Positions 9,690 to 22,539 of a stretch of DNA of 64,000 nt are shown piece after piece. The notes below the pieces were generated by a model that saw only the letters and a program-made list of their open reading frames with translations, made no database searches and was not told the DNA's origin. Where the stretch lies: contig OY821519.1 of assembly GCA_963682025.1 (NCBI GenBank), forward strand, positions 99,700,585-99,764,584. The letters run 5' to 3'. The translations under genes were made by a program, and so were the position numbers. This stretch comes from Cordilura impudica. Its lineage: Eukaryota > Arthropoda > Insecta > Diptera > Scathophagidae. The first letter of the stretch is position 1, and every line of letters begins with the position of its first letter.

Positions 9690-11159
9690 TATTCGGTCAA
9701 TTAAAAATTAAAAAAATTTGTCGATTTATCGATCAACTAGCGGAGAAATATACATACATATAAATTTCAAACTAATACAAAAAATTATTTTTATTTAAAA
9801 CATAAAATAAATTGATATCATCTGTAGACATAAATATGAATGAATGTGTGTATGTATTTATGTTTCGTATGGACTCCAAAATGGCTGGACCGATCTTGAT
9901 AAAATTTTCAGAGAATCTAGTTTTATTATTTTCTATAAAAATAAAACTTATTTTCGATCTTTATCATTTTAATGATTGAGTTAGAAATTATTCAGGCTCA
10001 AGATCAACTGTTTTTACTTTCAATAAAGCAAAAAACATTGGCACATTAGTTTCAGAAATTGTTCTATATTCTGCATGACAGGTTATACAGCTGTTTCGGG
10101 AACAGTTACCAACCCTCATTAGTAACCAAAAGCAGTACATATTTAATTTGTTTGGTAAAAAGTTAAATTCATATACTTTTGCTGAAAACAACCAAATGAG
10201 AATCCAAGCATAGAGTTATACTATTTAAGCCTCTTCCAATATAACAAACTAAAATTTAAAATAACTTTGAAACTTGTATATTGTAGAATGAATGCATTGT
10301 GTACTCATATACAAACATATTTGTTCGACAATATAAAAACCAGATGTTTTCTTAGGGGCAGCAACGTGGACCGGGCCCAGTTTATAACCGAATTATATTA
10401 TTCTTATTACTAATTTGTTTAATTATATCTACCAACAATTTGTTGCAATATCTTCGATTTAAAATATGTTTATTGTGTTAATAGAATTAGGTGTTGTAAT
10501 CGCCAATATTTTAGAACGAATAATATTACAATAGGTTTAATTTAGTTCCGTGAATTGAATTAGTATAATAATTTTCATAAAAATCTGTGATTAGTAAATC
10601 GATCTCATTTTTCTATTCTACATTCATTTTATGAAAATTATGTTTATATGGTAGATGATGAAGAAAATCTATTGTATTCTAAAATATTTATGAATGATTA
10701 GAACCAGATTGAAGTTTTCTAGTGGTAACGGAATTCCTACCAATTCATTCCCTGTGTATAATTGTTTAGTTTTCTTTAGTTATAACCGAAAAATGAATCT
10801 TAATACATATTTTATTTTATGTATTTATTTATTTTTTTTTTTTTTGTATACATCAACACTCAGAGGATGTCTCCTATTAATGCCGTGCGCTATGCTGATA
10901 TCAGGATAATATATTAGGGGTAGGAGGAAATAGGTAGTTATGAAAGTAAATCTATTGTGTTATTAAATATTAAAGATCCACAATAAAATTTCTTGTTACA
11001 TAAATAAATTTTTCTATTATTTACCGAATTCCAACCATCTTTTTTGGATGGTATTTGCCAAAATAAATATAATTGACATGATAAATGATTCTATAAAATA
11101 ATGATTCAAAAATTAGTCGTTCAAATTTGGAACACCTCAGTTGGAAATTGTTTTTTGAG
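9690..11159. other. AT-rich intergenic sequence with repeat traces
   Basis: No supported gene. At about 9838-9930 there is a block (GTGTGTATGTATTTATG, then GGACTCCAAAATGGCTGGAC) typical of Helitron 5' bodies in insects. Near 10355-10382 lies a GC-rich GGACCGGGCCCAG patch in otherwise AT-rich DNA. A 67-codon minus-strand frame at 9988-10191 has no recognisable motif. Confidence 0.4.
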
Positions 11160-11432
11160 TACAGTAGTAACTCAATTCTTGCACATACTTGATACTTGCA
11201 CACCTCGATTCTTGCAACATAGAAATATTTTTCATTACGCACTCAGTACTTGTGACATCCGAAAATTTTTAACTCGACACTTGCAACATTTTTGTATTAC
11301 TCTTGCGTGCTGCTTTGTTTACGTTTTCTTAGACTGAATACATTTCGGAGAATCCCCGTCGTTTTATGCTGCTGATGAAATGTTGTAATTTGAATCAGTT
11401 TTAAGCAGACTATTGAGAGGTTCGGTGTCATA

Positions 11433-13067
11433 ATGGCAAAGAAAAAATTTACGTTGCTAACAATTAAAGACAAAGCTGAGATTTTAAAGAAATTAAGTGC
11501 TGGATTTTCCACCAATTCCTTAGCCAAAAGTTTTCATGTGCATAGATCAACAATAACTCGTGTTAAGAGAAATGAAAACACCATAAAGAAATTTGTGGCG
11601 TATTCTGAATCCGGCCCTGGGAGAAGAAAGACGCTTAAACCCTCGGAGTTTCCAAAAATGGAAAGAGCATTGTTTAAATGGTTTGCAAATCTGATATTCT
11701 CAAGGAAAAGGCAAAGTTACTTAATGCCAAAATTCAGGAAAAGTCGGGTGGCTTCCACGCTAGCAATGGTTGGGTTGCAAACTTTAAAAAAAGACATGGA
11801 ATCCGAAGACTCAAAATATGTGGGGAAATACTGTCAAATAAGAGTGATTCTATTAACCCATTTTTACAAAAACTAAATGAAAAAATTGCCGATCTAAATT
11901 TGGAAAAGTAGCAGATATACAATGCTGATGAGTCTGGCCTATTTTGGAAGCTTTTGCCCGATAGAACTCTTGTGCGCTCTAAAGAAACCTCGGCGCCGGG
12001 ACATAAAATCAATAAAGAAAGAATAACTTTTCTTGCTTGTACGAATGCTGCTGGAAATCATAGAGTGAAATTAATGGTTATTGGAAAATCATCAAATCCT
12101 CGTTCATTCAAAAATTTTACGGATATGCCTGTTGTCTACAAAGGTAATAAAAGTACTTGGATGACAATGGCCTTGTTTGAAGAATGGTTTCACAGAACAT
12201 TTGTTCCAGAGGTAAGTCAATTGTTGGTCTTAAAAAAATTCCTTTTATTACATACATAATTTAAAATTTCTTAAATCTGTAGGTGAAAGAGTTCCTTCGT
12301 GGAAAAATCTTCCCGAAAGAGCTCTTTTACTTATTGATAATGCTCCATGCCATCCCAAAGAAGGCGAGTTAAGGAGTAATGATGGTGAAATTTCGGTAAT
12401 GTGCCTTCCTCCAAACTGTACTGCTCTTATACAGCCCATGGACCAGAATGTTATAAGGCTTACGAAGCGGAACTACAAAAAAAGCCTATTAAGTCACATT
12501 GTTCGTCGTGGAAAAACAATAGACGAGTCTTTGCGAAATATCACCTTAAAAGACGGAATATGTTTTTTAGCTAATGCGTGGAATGCCCTTAATGAGTCTT
12601 CAATTCGGTTAGCATTTCAAAAACTGTTAAATGAATCATCCGACTGGGATAATGAAGATGTCATTCCCCTTTCAGAGTTACGTTTACAGCTAGCTGACGA
12701 TGCATTCAATATTCAATCCATTGCAACTTTGCTTCAAGAAGTGGAACCATTGCAGCAAATATCTCGTTCTGAAATTGAGCAATGGATTGTTGAACCTAAT
12801 TTGGCGCTCACCGCACAAAATGAAGAGCAGTGTACCGATGATGACCTTACTGATGGTGAAGAAACGGGTGACGCGGTACTCAATACGAAGCAAGTTACAT
12901 CGGAGGAGACTATATCAGCGTTCAATAATTGCTTAGAATGGGCGGAGCAGAACAATGCTTCATTAGACGATATTATGATGCTCCAGAGACTAAGAAGCAG
13001 TGTAGTACTGAACATGCGACTTTGTACAAAACAAACAAAAATTTTAAATTTCTTTAATTCCACATAA
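11433..13067 (+). pseudogene. pogo/Tigger-like transposase (CENP-B-like HTH, DDE_1), broken
   Basis: Ordered domains are visible. An N-terminal CENP-B-type helix-turn-helix covers about residues 1-60 (LTIKDKAEILKKL ... LAKSFHVHRSTITRV). A second HTH follows (GWVANFKKRHGIRRLKICGE). A DDE_1 core shows NADESGLFW (first Asp, near 11926), LLIDNAPCH (second Asp, near 12336) and QPMDQN (third Asp, near 12432), then an acidic tail. The coding path uses a 71-bp intron (12212-12282). It is disabled by a frameshift near 11670, a TAG at 11909-11911 and a one-base shift near 12310. In a live copy it would bind the terminal repeats and cut and paste the element in the nucleus. Confidence 0.85.
12212..12282 (+). 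other. Intron in the pogo-like transposase
   Basis: GTAAGT at 12212 and a pyrimidine-rich TCTGTAG ending at 12282 enclose 71 bp, typical for flies. Removing it joins FVPE to VKEFLRG. The second pogo-like element in this window has an intron at the same protein position (48925-48986). Confidence 0.7.
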
Positions 13068-13355
13068 AATATGTATCTACAGTTATACGAATGCGTTGAA
13101 CTTAAGTGTTTTGACCTTTCGATTGATATAAAATATAAGGTTGCTCTTAATTCAGAATATTTAAAAAAATACACTTTTCCAAAAAAGGGCAAAAAGGGCG
13201 ACATTTTTTGTCAGAAAAGAAAACGGCATTAGATTCTAAACAGATGTATGTGGCTTTTATTTTGTATGGGAAATTAATACTCGGTACTTGCGACAACCTC
13301 GAAACTTGCACCGAGCCCGGTTTTCATTACGTGCAAGAATCGAGTTTCTACTGTA

Positions 13356-14640
13356 TCTGCTCCCATATTTAGATCGTTTCTCGAAAAACAGCCGTAGGTA
13401 TTCTTGACTATAACCGAAGCTTATTTCATTTTTTAGACAGAAACATCATAATTTGATTGAACACATTTTTCTGAAATTTTTTGCGATCCTGCATAAATCC
13501 TGTCCCATTGAATCTCTTTGTTGTATAATACATATTACATATCTCTCTTAACACTTATATAATTTTTAATATTATGGCTTCAGGCCTACGAAATGCTTGT
13601 AAATTTGAAAATTATCTCTCATTTCATCTAGAAATTCTACAGAACTTTATCAATAAACATTTGTGTGGTCAACCATATTCGCTGACGTAAAACCCATTGT
13701 ATTTATCCAACTATGTATGAACTTAGGATTTTCCACCATAACCGTTAATGAGCAACATGCGCACAGTGTTAACAACTCCACCCATTTCTAGCACCACTGA
13801 AATAATTACATGCATATTTATACGTGTGTTTAGTGTACAATAGTTTTGCGTCAAACTATTCGGAAAAATATGCTAAGCATGAGCTAAAGTGAATACTTAT
13901 GAGTGGGTGTTTAAATTTTAATGCAATTCCATTAAGCTGGCAAAACTCGCAGGCGCATCGTGGCCGCAAGCTCAAGCACACGCTTAGCATTTAATGTTTA
14001 AAACGGTTTACGCAGGTGCTTAACGTGTAGTGAAACATACTCAAACTAAAGAAGAAAATTTTGTTAAACAAAAGGAAATCCCCGTATTAATTCATTCATC
14101 CGTTATTGTAGGAATTTCCATAAGCCACTATCAATGCCTCACCACCAGCATGTACATATGTATGTAAGTATGCAAACGAAGGTATGTGAAAAGATTTACT
14201 ATGAGGAGATCAAATAAAAAGATTTTAATGATTATCATTAAGAAAAGTGGTTGGTATGTCTGATATCGAAATAATGTTCAATTTAAGGCACATACACATA
14301 CATATGTACTACCTGTTTATAGCAGAGGATTTATGTCAAGCATAGCAGTAAGTAAGCAAATGCACTGTTAGAGGAAACAATATATTTTGGTTGTAATACC
14401 TGTACAATCTAGGACCGCCGGCGTTAACAACTAGTTAAACACAAATAGTTGCAAACAATGACAATGTGAAGTGGGTACTTGAGGTTTTTATTGTTTACCA
14501 TGCAAATAAATCGTCTATAGACTCAAACAAACACACACAGGAAAACCGAACGAAATCAAACAATGAATTTAAAAACAATGTTTCAATTTTTTTCTTACTT
14601 TTACTATGCGCCAGCGTACGTACAGTGGAATATGGAAAGA
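13356..14640. other. Intergenic sequence, no gene seen
   Basis: Less AT-rich than its surroundings in places (for example 13930-14020). It lacks long frames and recognisable transposon ends, so it may be unique host DNA. The tandem array begins at its right edge. Confidence 0.4.
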
Positions 14641-17460
14641 GATAAAAAATTTTATATATTAAAGAAGTTTTTTAAGATTAGCTCAGGGGTTTTCTATATA
14701 AATACCTTAGAAATTCCTCAGATTCTGAGGGATTTCATACAGAAAAAGCTCCAGAAATTCAAATGCTTCTTCTATAAGAAAATGGTCCTTAGAGTTTTTC
14801 TATAGAAAGAATTGCACAGATTCTGTAGATTTTTCTGTAAGAAAAATTCATAAAATTCTGAGGATTTTCTATACGAAGGTTTTTCTATAGGAAAATGCAT
14901 CAGATCCTATAGGGAAAATGGGTCAATTTCGGAGGTTTTATCGATTGAAAAAATGGCTCAGAATTTTTTGGTTTTTCTATAGGAAAATACATCAGGTCTG
15001 AGAGTTTTTCTATCGGAAAAAACGCATCAAATTGTATGTCTTAAATTATGAGTTTTTTTCTATAGCAAAATGCATCGGATTATATAGGAAAATTGCCTCA
15101 GAATTTGTGGGTTTTTCTATAAGAAAAATGGTTCAGATACTGAGGAACTTTATAAAGAAAAATATCTTGGATTCTGATGATATTTCTATAGGACAAATGC
15201 TTCTGATTCTGAGCGTTTCTCTACAGGAAAAATACCTTTAAAGTCTAAAGGGATTTCACTACGAAAAATTCTTCAGAATATGAAGGGCTATATACAGGAA
15301 AAATTACTCAGAATCTGGTCTTTTTCTGTAGAAAAAATTCCTCAATGTCTGACGGTTTTTTCTATAAGAAAAATACTTAAACTCTAAGGGTTCTTCTATA
15401 GGAAAATGTTTCAGTTTCTGAGGGTATTTCTATAGGAAAAATGCTACAAATTTTGACGATTTTTCTAAAGAAAAAATGCATCAGATTCTGATGGTTTTCC
15501 TATAAGGAAAATATCTGAAACACAGAGGGTTTTCTATAGGAAAAAAACCAAAGAATTCGTGTGTTTTTTTATAGAAAAAGTGGTTTAGATTCTGAGATCT
15601 TCTATGTGACGAATTTCACAGATTCTTAAGGTTATATAGAAATAAAAATTTTATATTTTAAAGAAGTTTTTTAAGATTAGCTAAGGGGTTTTTCTATAAA
15701 TACCTTAGAAATTCCCCAGATTCTGCGGGGTTTTCTACAGAAAAACCTCCTGAAATTCAATGCTTCTCTTATAGGAAAATGGTCCTTAGAGTTTTTCTAT
15801 AGAAAGAATTGCACAGATTCTGTAGATTTTTCTATAAGAAAAATTCATAAAATTCTGAGGATTTTCTATACGCCTCCGATTCTGATGGTTTTTCTATTGG
15901 TAAAATACCTTAGATTCTGAAGGTTTTTCTATAGGAAAATACATCAGATTCTATAGGGAAAATGGGTCAATTCGGAGGTTTTATCGATTGAAAAAATGGC
16001 TCAGAATTTTTTGGTTTTTCTATAGGAAAATACATCAGGTCTGAGAGTTTTTTCATCGGAAAAAATGTATCAAATTGTATGTCTTAAATTATGAGTTTTT
16101 TTCTATAGCAAAATGCATCGGATTATATAGGAAAATTGGCTCAGAATTTATGGGTTTTTCTATAAGAAAAATGGTTCAGATACTGAGGAACTTTATAGAG
16201 AAAAATATCTTGGATTTTGATGATATTTCTATAGGACAAATGCTTCTGATTCTGAGCGTTTCTCTACAGGAAAAATACCTTTAATATCTAAAGGAATTTC
16301 ACTAGGAAAAATTCTTCAGAATCTGAAGGGCTTTCTACAAAAAAATGACTCGAAATCTGAGCTTTTTCTAAATGAAAATTTCCTCAAAGTCAGACGGCTT
16401 TTTCTATAGGAAAAATACTTAAACTCTAAGGGTTCTTCTATAGGAAAATGTTTCAGTTTCTGAGGTTATTTCTATAGGAAAAATGCATCAGATTCTGAGA
16501 GTTTTTCTGTATGGAAAATGAAAAAAACCAGAATTCGTGTGTTTTTTTTATAGAAAAAGTGGTTTAGATTCTGAGATCTTCTATGGGACGAATTTCACAG
16601 ATTCTTTAGGTTATATAGAAATAAAATCTCAAGTATTATAGAAAATATTTTAATATTTTAAGTGTTTTTCTTTAGATTCAGAAAATTTTTTCTATAGGAA
16701 AAATGCCTCAAATTCTTAAGGTTTTCCTATAGGAAAAATGGCTCAGAATTTGAGGATTTTTCCATATGAAAAATGTTACAGAATCTGAGGGTTTTTCTAT
16801 AAGATAAAAGCCCATCGTTTGAATGCCTCAGAGTCTGAGTGCTCCAAACTCCGAAGATTTTTCTACAGAACAAATATCTCAGACTCTGATGATTTTTTAT
16901 AGGCAGAATTGTACTGATTCTGAGAGCTTTTCTATGAGGAAAATACCTCAAACTCTGAAGGTTTCTCTACAGGTACTACGGCTCAGAATATTTCGGTTTT
17001 TCTATAGGAAAGAAGCCCCAGATTCTGAGAGATTTTCTATAGGATAAACGGGTTTCTTCATAGGAGGAATTTTTAAGAACCTGAGGGGATTTGTATAGAA
17101 AAGATGCCTCAGAGTCTATGGAACAAATACATCAAACTCTGAGGATTTTGATGGTTTTCTATCGAAAGATTTTCAAAGATTCTGAGAGGTTTCCTGTAGA
17201 AAAATTTCTCAGAATCTGGGAGTTTTTCTACAGGAAAAATGCCAAAGAATCTGACGGTTTGCCTATAGGAAAAATTTCTCAGATTCTATGGATTTTCTTA
17301 TAGTAACAAATGGCTCAGATCTAGATTGTCCCATAGAAATAATATCTTTGATTCTGAGAATTTGTATAGAAGAATTTGTATTCAGAAGTATTTTTACTTT
17401 AGAAATATTTAGAATATGATGGATTTTTTGTGGGTAATATGAGAAATTTCCCATTGGAAA
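14640..17460. repeat. 2.8-kb minisatellite of about 35-bp units with ~1-kb higher-order repeat
   Basis: Roughly 80 diverged units alternate two dyad-symmetric motifs: TTTTTCTATAGGAAAAA and a CTCAGATTCTGAG-like block, giving a spacing of about 34-36 bp. Longer blocks recur. Sequence from 14648 recurs at 15646, the block at 15032-15241 recurs at 16075-16284 (offset 1043), and a third, more diverged start lies near 16615. The short reading frames here follow the repeat period and are not genes. Confidence 0.9.
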
Positions 17461-18980
17461 ACACTCACAAAAGCATAATTAAAAATTTATAAGAATCTTG
17501 GAGTTCTCTCCATTTCAGCAGTTATCCACAAGAAAAATCTTATTTTTTCCACTGTTTGTAGACTGTTTTTTTTTTTTTTTTGCAAGCCGATGCTAAGCAA
17601 TAAAATAATATTTTAGTAAAATCCAGCAATAAAAACTCACAAAAAAAAGGAAACTAAACTATGCGCCTATTTTAAGATATTCATAAACTCAATATAAAGT
17701 AAATGCAGTTCAAGTCGAAAAAGAATGCTCTGATTAAAAAGGCTTTACATATTGGGTCCATTGTAATCTCAAGAGGGAATTAGCATTCAAAATATCAAGT
17801 GGTTATATTGTCTGCACTCAAAACTGAAACTAAACTTTTGTAAACTCGAAATACACTTGCCACTCGCATACAAATGGTAGCAAACATAAAAGATGACAAT
17901 GCCATCAAAATTAAACAAAAACTAGTTCAAAAACAACTAACTAAGCTGGGTTCTAAAATAGGGCATATTTATTTAAGTATAATGAGTACATTTTGCAATC
18001 TTAGGATCTGCCTTCTAAGATGTTTTCTTTTACAAAACAAAGGAAAAATCTCAAAATAAATCTAAAACAATTTACTATAACAACATGGCTCTATCTATCT
18101 CTTAACTAGGACTTAATCAGCGTGTTAGTTTTGAGACCATATCGTGTGAACAATGGCAAACAATTAGAGGATAATGAAAATCCACCTATAGTTTCCATTT
18201 ATATGTTAACAAAAGCCCACTTGAATTCTTTTCTAAACTCTTTTAAAGAGTCGCGCCCAAAAAAGCAGATTGCTTCTTTACATTATTCCTTTTGTGGATT
18301 TTGGCAAATAAGGAAGAAACATAAACAATTTACATTTTCGAATGTTAGTATTAGCAATTTTGCAAACATGTCTTTGCGAATCTTTCTCATACATGCAATC
18401 GATGGTATTCTCTAATCCCAAATGAGTTCAGTATGAGTATCACATACTCGTATGGACGAGTAGGTATGTAGGTGGTACCTGTTTTAAAATAATTTACTTA
18501 AAATTAGAAGTTCCCCCTTGTATATTGTACCACACAGGGTGATTAAAGAAAATCTCATCTATAATGTTCTATTGTCTTGGACTTTGTTGGTTTTATTTTG
18601 TCGTTGATATTGTGGTTTTACATTTCGCAATGTTTTCATATGAGTTTATTGGAAAAGCATTATGAACAAATAAAACAATTTAAGGATCAAGAATTATCCT
18701 ATTTTTATATTCAGATTAATCTTTTCTATTTATTTTTTTCTTTTCTTGAAGACAACAAGCATTACACTAACATTTAAAATCATTTACAGAAATTTTTAAA
18801 AAGGCAAAGAAGCCGATGCAAAAATATGATTATACTTCCGCAGTTTTTTTAAATGTTGATTGTAGAAATTAAAAAAAAAAAACGAAACCGATATAATAAT
18901 TGGTATTCATTCGAGAAATCAAAAAAAAAAAAAAAATAGAAAAATAATCATTGTTTTATAAAAGAACAATAAATATAAGG
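17461..18980. other. AT-rich intergenic sequence
   Basis: T and A tracts (near 17566 and 18905) occur, and a 97-codon frame at 18122-18415 has no ATG near its start and no recognisable motif. No transposon ends were seen, so it may be unique DNA. Confidence 0.4.
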
Positions 18981-19523
18981 TCTATAATATTAATAGGCAA
19001 GGGATTTCTTGTGACCGATGTAACTATGTTAGTTTTAAACCGATTTTGACCAAACATACCTCATTTGAAAGGTATTTCTTTTTAACTGCCCACCAGATTT
19101 ACAGATTAACCGTCTGGAATATTTTTTTTTTTTTTTTTTAATTCATGTAAAATTGCTACTAACACATACATAAAATTATAAATTTTTTAATGTGTTTGAA
19201 AAAATTGTATATGAAAAGCCCTATGTTAAATTGAAAAATAATTTTGGACATAAACCAATAACGACAATACCCACAATAATGCAATCGAATTTCATTATAA
19301 TAATTGCATATCACACGCCCTGTGAATTGCCTAAAATTTGCATACCTTTAGGTGGTTGGTTAAACTACCTTTAGGCTCTTATTTCTGAGTGTTCAAAAAA
19401 AATTTATAATGAAATAAATTTAATGAATTAAATAGATTAAAAAAACATTGAAAAAATAAATTGAATGAAAAACTAAAATGTCCCAAAATTTGTACTCGAA
19501 TTTTGAGGGCTCGGAGCTGCTAG
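18981..19523 (+). mobile_element. Small non-autonomous Helitron
   Basis: It begins TCTATAATATTAATAGG (Helitron-type TC start) and ends CTCGAATTTTGAGGGCTCGG then AGCTGCTAG followed by T. The hairpin lies about 10 bases before the CTAG end. Internal blocks such as CATTTGAAAGGTATTTC and TTGCTACTAACACATACATA are shared with copies at 7057, 29729 and 62751. Non-coding. Confidence 0.8.
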
Positions 19524-19697
19524 TTATAATAAATACTGGTCAAAAAAGAATAGAAATTCAGTTTAAATTTAAATATATCCTTTATACAATTTCAAATTTT
19601 CATATCATCAAAAAGACATGCATACATGCATACTGATATAAATTTCTACATAAAAAAATTAAAAAAAAAGTAATATTGAAAGAGGATAATCTATATA

Positions 19698-22393
19698 TAT
19701 GGGGGATTTCATGTCAAGTGCACCAACTTTTGAAACCGATGTCTTCCGATCGGGATGAAATTTGCACCAAGGTTAGTCCTATTAGATAGTAGTTTAGACA
19801 CAATTTCTCAACAAGATCGGTCAAGATCTCTCTGAGTTAGAGGCGATCAAAATTTGACATTTTGGCCAAACAGGTGTTGTTCTATTGTTCTTAGAAAATT
19901 TTCTCCCAAAGAGTTTAGATAGCTATTTCTCCAATATTTCGGAAAAAAATACTTTAAAAAAAAAAAATTGTAGACTTTTTTTTGCTAAATTAAAGCATTT
20001 TTTGCCTTTTTTTCAAAAAGGGCATTTTTTTTTTTTTTTTTTTTTTCATAAGAAAGCTTAGGATTTTTCCTTTAAGAGCTTTTTGGTCGCTTAGTGGGAT
20101 GGGAGTGGGATATCTATCAAAATAAATGTTTTGTAACTCAAGACAACGGTTTTTCAATTTTTCACAAATGCACTATTTTGAATTTTTTCCTATTTGTCTC
20201 TAAAACCTTACAAATAAAACTTATACTGAGAAACTAGACAAACTGAACTTTCCGAAGGTATATAACATACCTAACTAAAATTTTATACCCTCGATACTGT
20301 AATACCCAGAATATGTTAACCGCAGGAAAAAAATCGCTTTTTTTCTATAGAAATGTTGAAAAATTATTATTTTTTATTTATTTTTAATAATAATTAAATT
20401 AAATTAATGTATAATAATAATAATATTAAAAAGATAAATAATTTATTCAAATTTAATCTTAATTGCATTAGATCCATTTATATCATAACTATTTCTATAC
20501 TTAATTTATTGTAGCTGATGAAGTATTTAAGTCTTGTAAATTTTTAAATATCCAGTCTTTCATCCAGCTTTTTTGTCGCCTTTATTTACTGCGTTTTTTT
20601 GTCAATCCTTTCTTGGCGTTACTAGGTTCAGCTGTTGATTTCGCTGCTGGTTTATTTGTTGTCTTTGGAAAGAAATCGCATTGAATAGAGGCAGAAAACT
20701 TTTTCAACTTGAGTCTTCCATCGACAAGCGGTATAAAAGCATGGTATTGAGCGGTGCCATCTGCTATTCAGTGTTTTCAATGTTTCCTGATGATCCTCTT
20801 TGCTACTAAAAACTATTTTAGTTTCTTTACAATAACTCTTTGCCCAATGGAATAAAGCAGTCGCATCTAAGATGCGATATGGGTGAGAGCACTGGAGGCT
20901 ATACTTCGCTGCATTTCTTTTAAGGTTTGCTCCAATACCATCACATGCTCCTTTACCATGAGCAGTAGGGTACAAATGCCACTCAACTGGCATTCCAAAA
21001 TCTTTTTCATGCCAAGCTACTTTTGTTTTTAAAATGTTGACGAGCTCCGTCCGAAACCTTCTTTACTGTAAATTTAGATTTTAGAAATTTTAGTATTCTC
21101 TTTTGGTACTCATAAACTGCAACGGTATCAGTTTTTCATCTTTCATGTAGTAAATAACTACTGTGAATATAGTTGCTTGGTCGTTATTGAAGTGGAATGC
21201 TTGTATGGCATCCTGAAGAACATATTTATAGTTTTCTGCGAAATCATATGAAATAACGAATTCACCAGACTTCAAATGTATCTTCAAATCCTTGAAGAAT
21301 GACCATTGCTCTGACTAAAAAGTCATGGTTTCTCAAGTTTAGCAATCCTGTACACATTTCTTCCACAAAATCATCCACATTTAAAATGATTGTTTTCAAT
21401 GTGCATCTGTCAGTCTCAATCCAAGAATCAAATTTGGCCTCTATATATTCTCGATCTAAAGAGTTGATTAAATTTTCTTTGATGAATGTGGTTTTCGGGC
21501 AATTGGTACATTCACCTTAGTGGCAAGAAGTTGTTGCATTAGGACAATAGTCAATTTAAGGCAATCGCGGTAATCGTGTAAATCTTCTGCCGAATCATCT
21601 GTTAAATACTTTAAGTTGATTTCCTTCAACATCAGTTTAACATTTTCATGGTAAATGCAAACGCATACTGTGTGAGTTCCGCTGCTTTCTGCCAAAACGC
21701 AATATTTTGGCCTCATTTGGGTTAATTTCGTGAAGCCAATTCTAATATCCTCGTGTTCAGATTGAAATGTTGCAAATAACTCTTTCAGGTTACAGATAAC
21801 CATTCTCTTCTGTTATGTTATGAAGGTATGTTACATACCTGCGGAAAGGTTAATTTGTCTAGTTTCTCAGTATAAGTTTTATTTGTAAGGTTTTACACAC
21901 AAATAGGAAAAAATTCAAAATAGTGCATTTGTGAAAAATTGAAAAACCGTTGTCTTGAGTTACAAAACATTTATTTTGATAGATATCCCACTCCCATCGC
22001 ACTAAGCGATCAAAAAGCTCTTAAAGGAAAAATCCTAAGCTTTCTTATGAAAAAAAAAAATGCCCTTTTTGAAAAAAAAGGCAAAAAAAAGTCTAAATTT
22101 TTTTTTTTTTTTTTAAGTATTTTTTTCCGAAATATTGAATAAATAGCTATCTAAACTATTTGGGAGAAAATTTTCTAAGAACAATAGGTAATAAGTTACA
22201 TGGATGAGAAAAAACACCTGTTTGGCCAAAATGTCAAATTTTGATCCCCTCTAACTCCGAGAGATCTGGACCGATCTTGTTGAAAAATTGTGTCTAAACT
22301 ACTATCCAATAGGACTAACCTTGGTGCAAATTTCATCCCGTTCGGAAGACATCGGTTTCAAAAGTTGCTGCACTTGACATGAAATCCCCCATA
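19698..22393 (-). mobile_element. Long-TIR (TATGGG) DNA transposon, copy 1
   Basis: 2,696 bp. Arms of about 590 bp begin TATGGGGGATTTCATGTCA on the left and end in the inverted form at 22393. TATA flanks both sides (19694-19697 and 22394-22397). It is the inverse-orientation sister of the copy at 43953-46601, sharing arms and interior with few differences. It was inserted eight bases inside the 5' end of a Helitron. The gene runs on the minus strand and is broken. Confidence 0.9.
20652..21803 (-). pseudogene. C-terminal part of an unclassified transposase-like protein, copy 1
   Basis: Three minus-strand pieces (21803-21468, 21287-21090, 20993-20652) align with the longer version in copy 2. 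They read MVICNLKELFATF ... CVLAESSGTHTVCVC, then VISYDFAENYKYVLQDAIQ, then HGKGACDGIGANLKR. Relative to copy 2 it has a 42-bp in-frame deletion near 21122 that removes a conserved segment, and frameshifts in the C-terminus near 20730. DFAENY and DGIGANLKR look like acidic-residue motifs of an RNase H-like core, but this is inferred. No N-terminal DNA-binding part is present. Confidence 0.7.
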
Positions 22394-22539
22394 TATAAAA
22401 ATGAATCGTGGTTTGTTCGTCCGCTTAAAACTTAAAAACTACAGGACCAAAACGGTTACTTTCTTCTGAGAGTTTGTTTGTAACTACCGCGCGAAGGTTT
22501 AAAAAAAACTGAAGTACAAAAGGATCAACAGGTGGCGCG

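Larger units (their letters stand above)
11162..13353 (+). mobile_element. pogo/Tigger-like DNA transposon
   Basis: The ends are inverted: CAGTAGTAACTCAATTCTTG at 11162 and, in reverse complement, CAGTAGAAACTCGATTCTTG at 13353. Subterminal direct and inverted copies of ACTTGCAC-type motifs lie inside both ends. A TA dinucleotide flanks each side (11160-11161 and 13354-13355), as expected for Tc1/mariner-superfamily insertion. The internal gene encodes a CENP-B/jerky-type transposase, now broken. Element length is about 2.19 kb. Confidence 0.9.

Noticed and set aside
14563..17454. Several 60-80-codon frames inside the minisatellite, including two near-identical 69-codon frames
   Set aside because: They follow the ~35-bp repeat period and the 1043-bp duplication; codon content is repeat-driven and frames change with each indel.
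14640..17460. CRISPR-like array
   Set aside because: Units lack unique spacers between identical repeats, vary gradually and belong to a eukaryotic, transposon-rich region; the same holds for 53720-54406.
18122..18415. 97-codon frame as a gene
   Set aside because: It opens at a non-ATG codon, has no recognisable domain and lies in AT-rich DNA.
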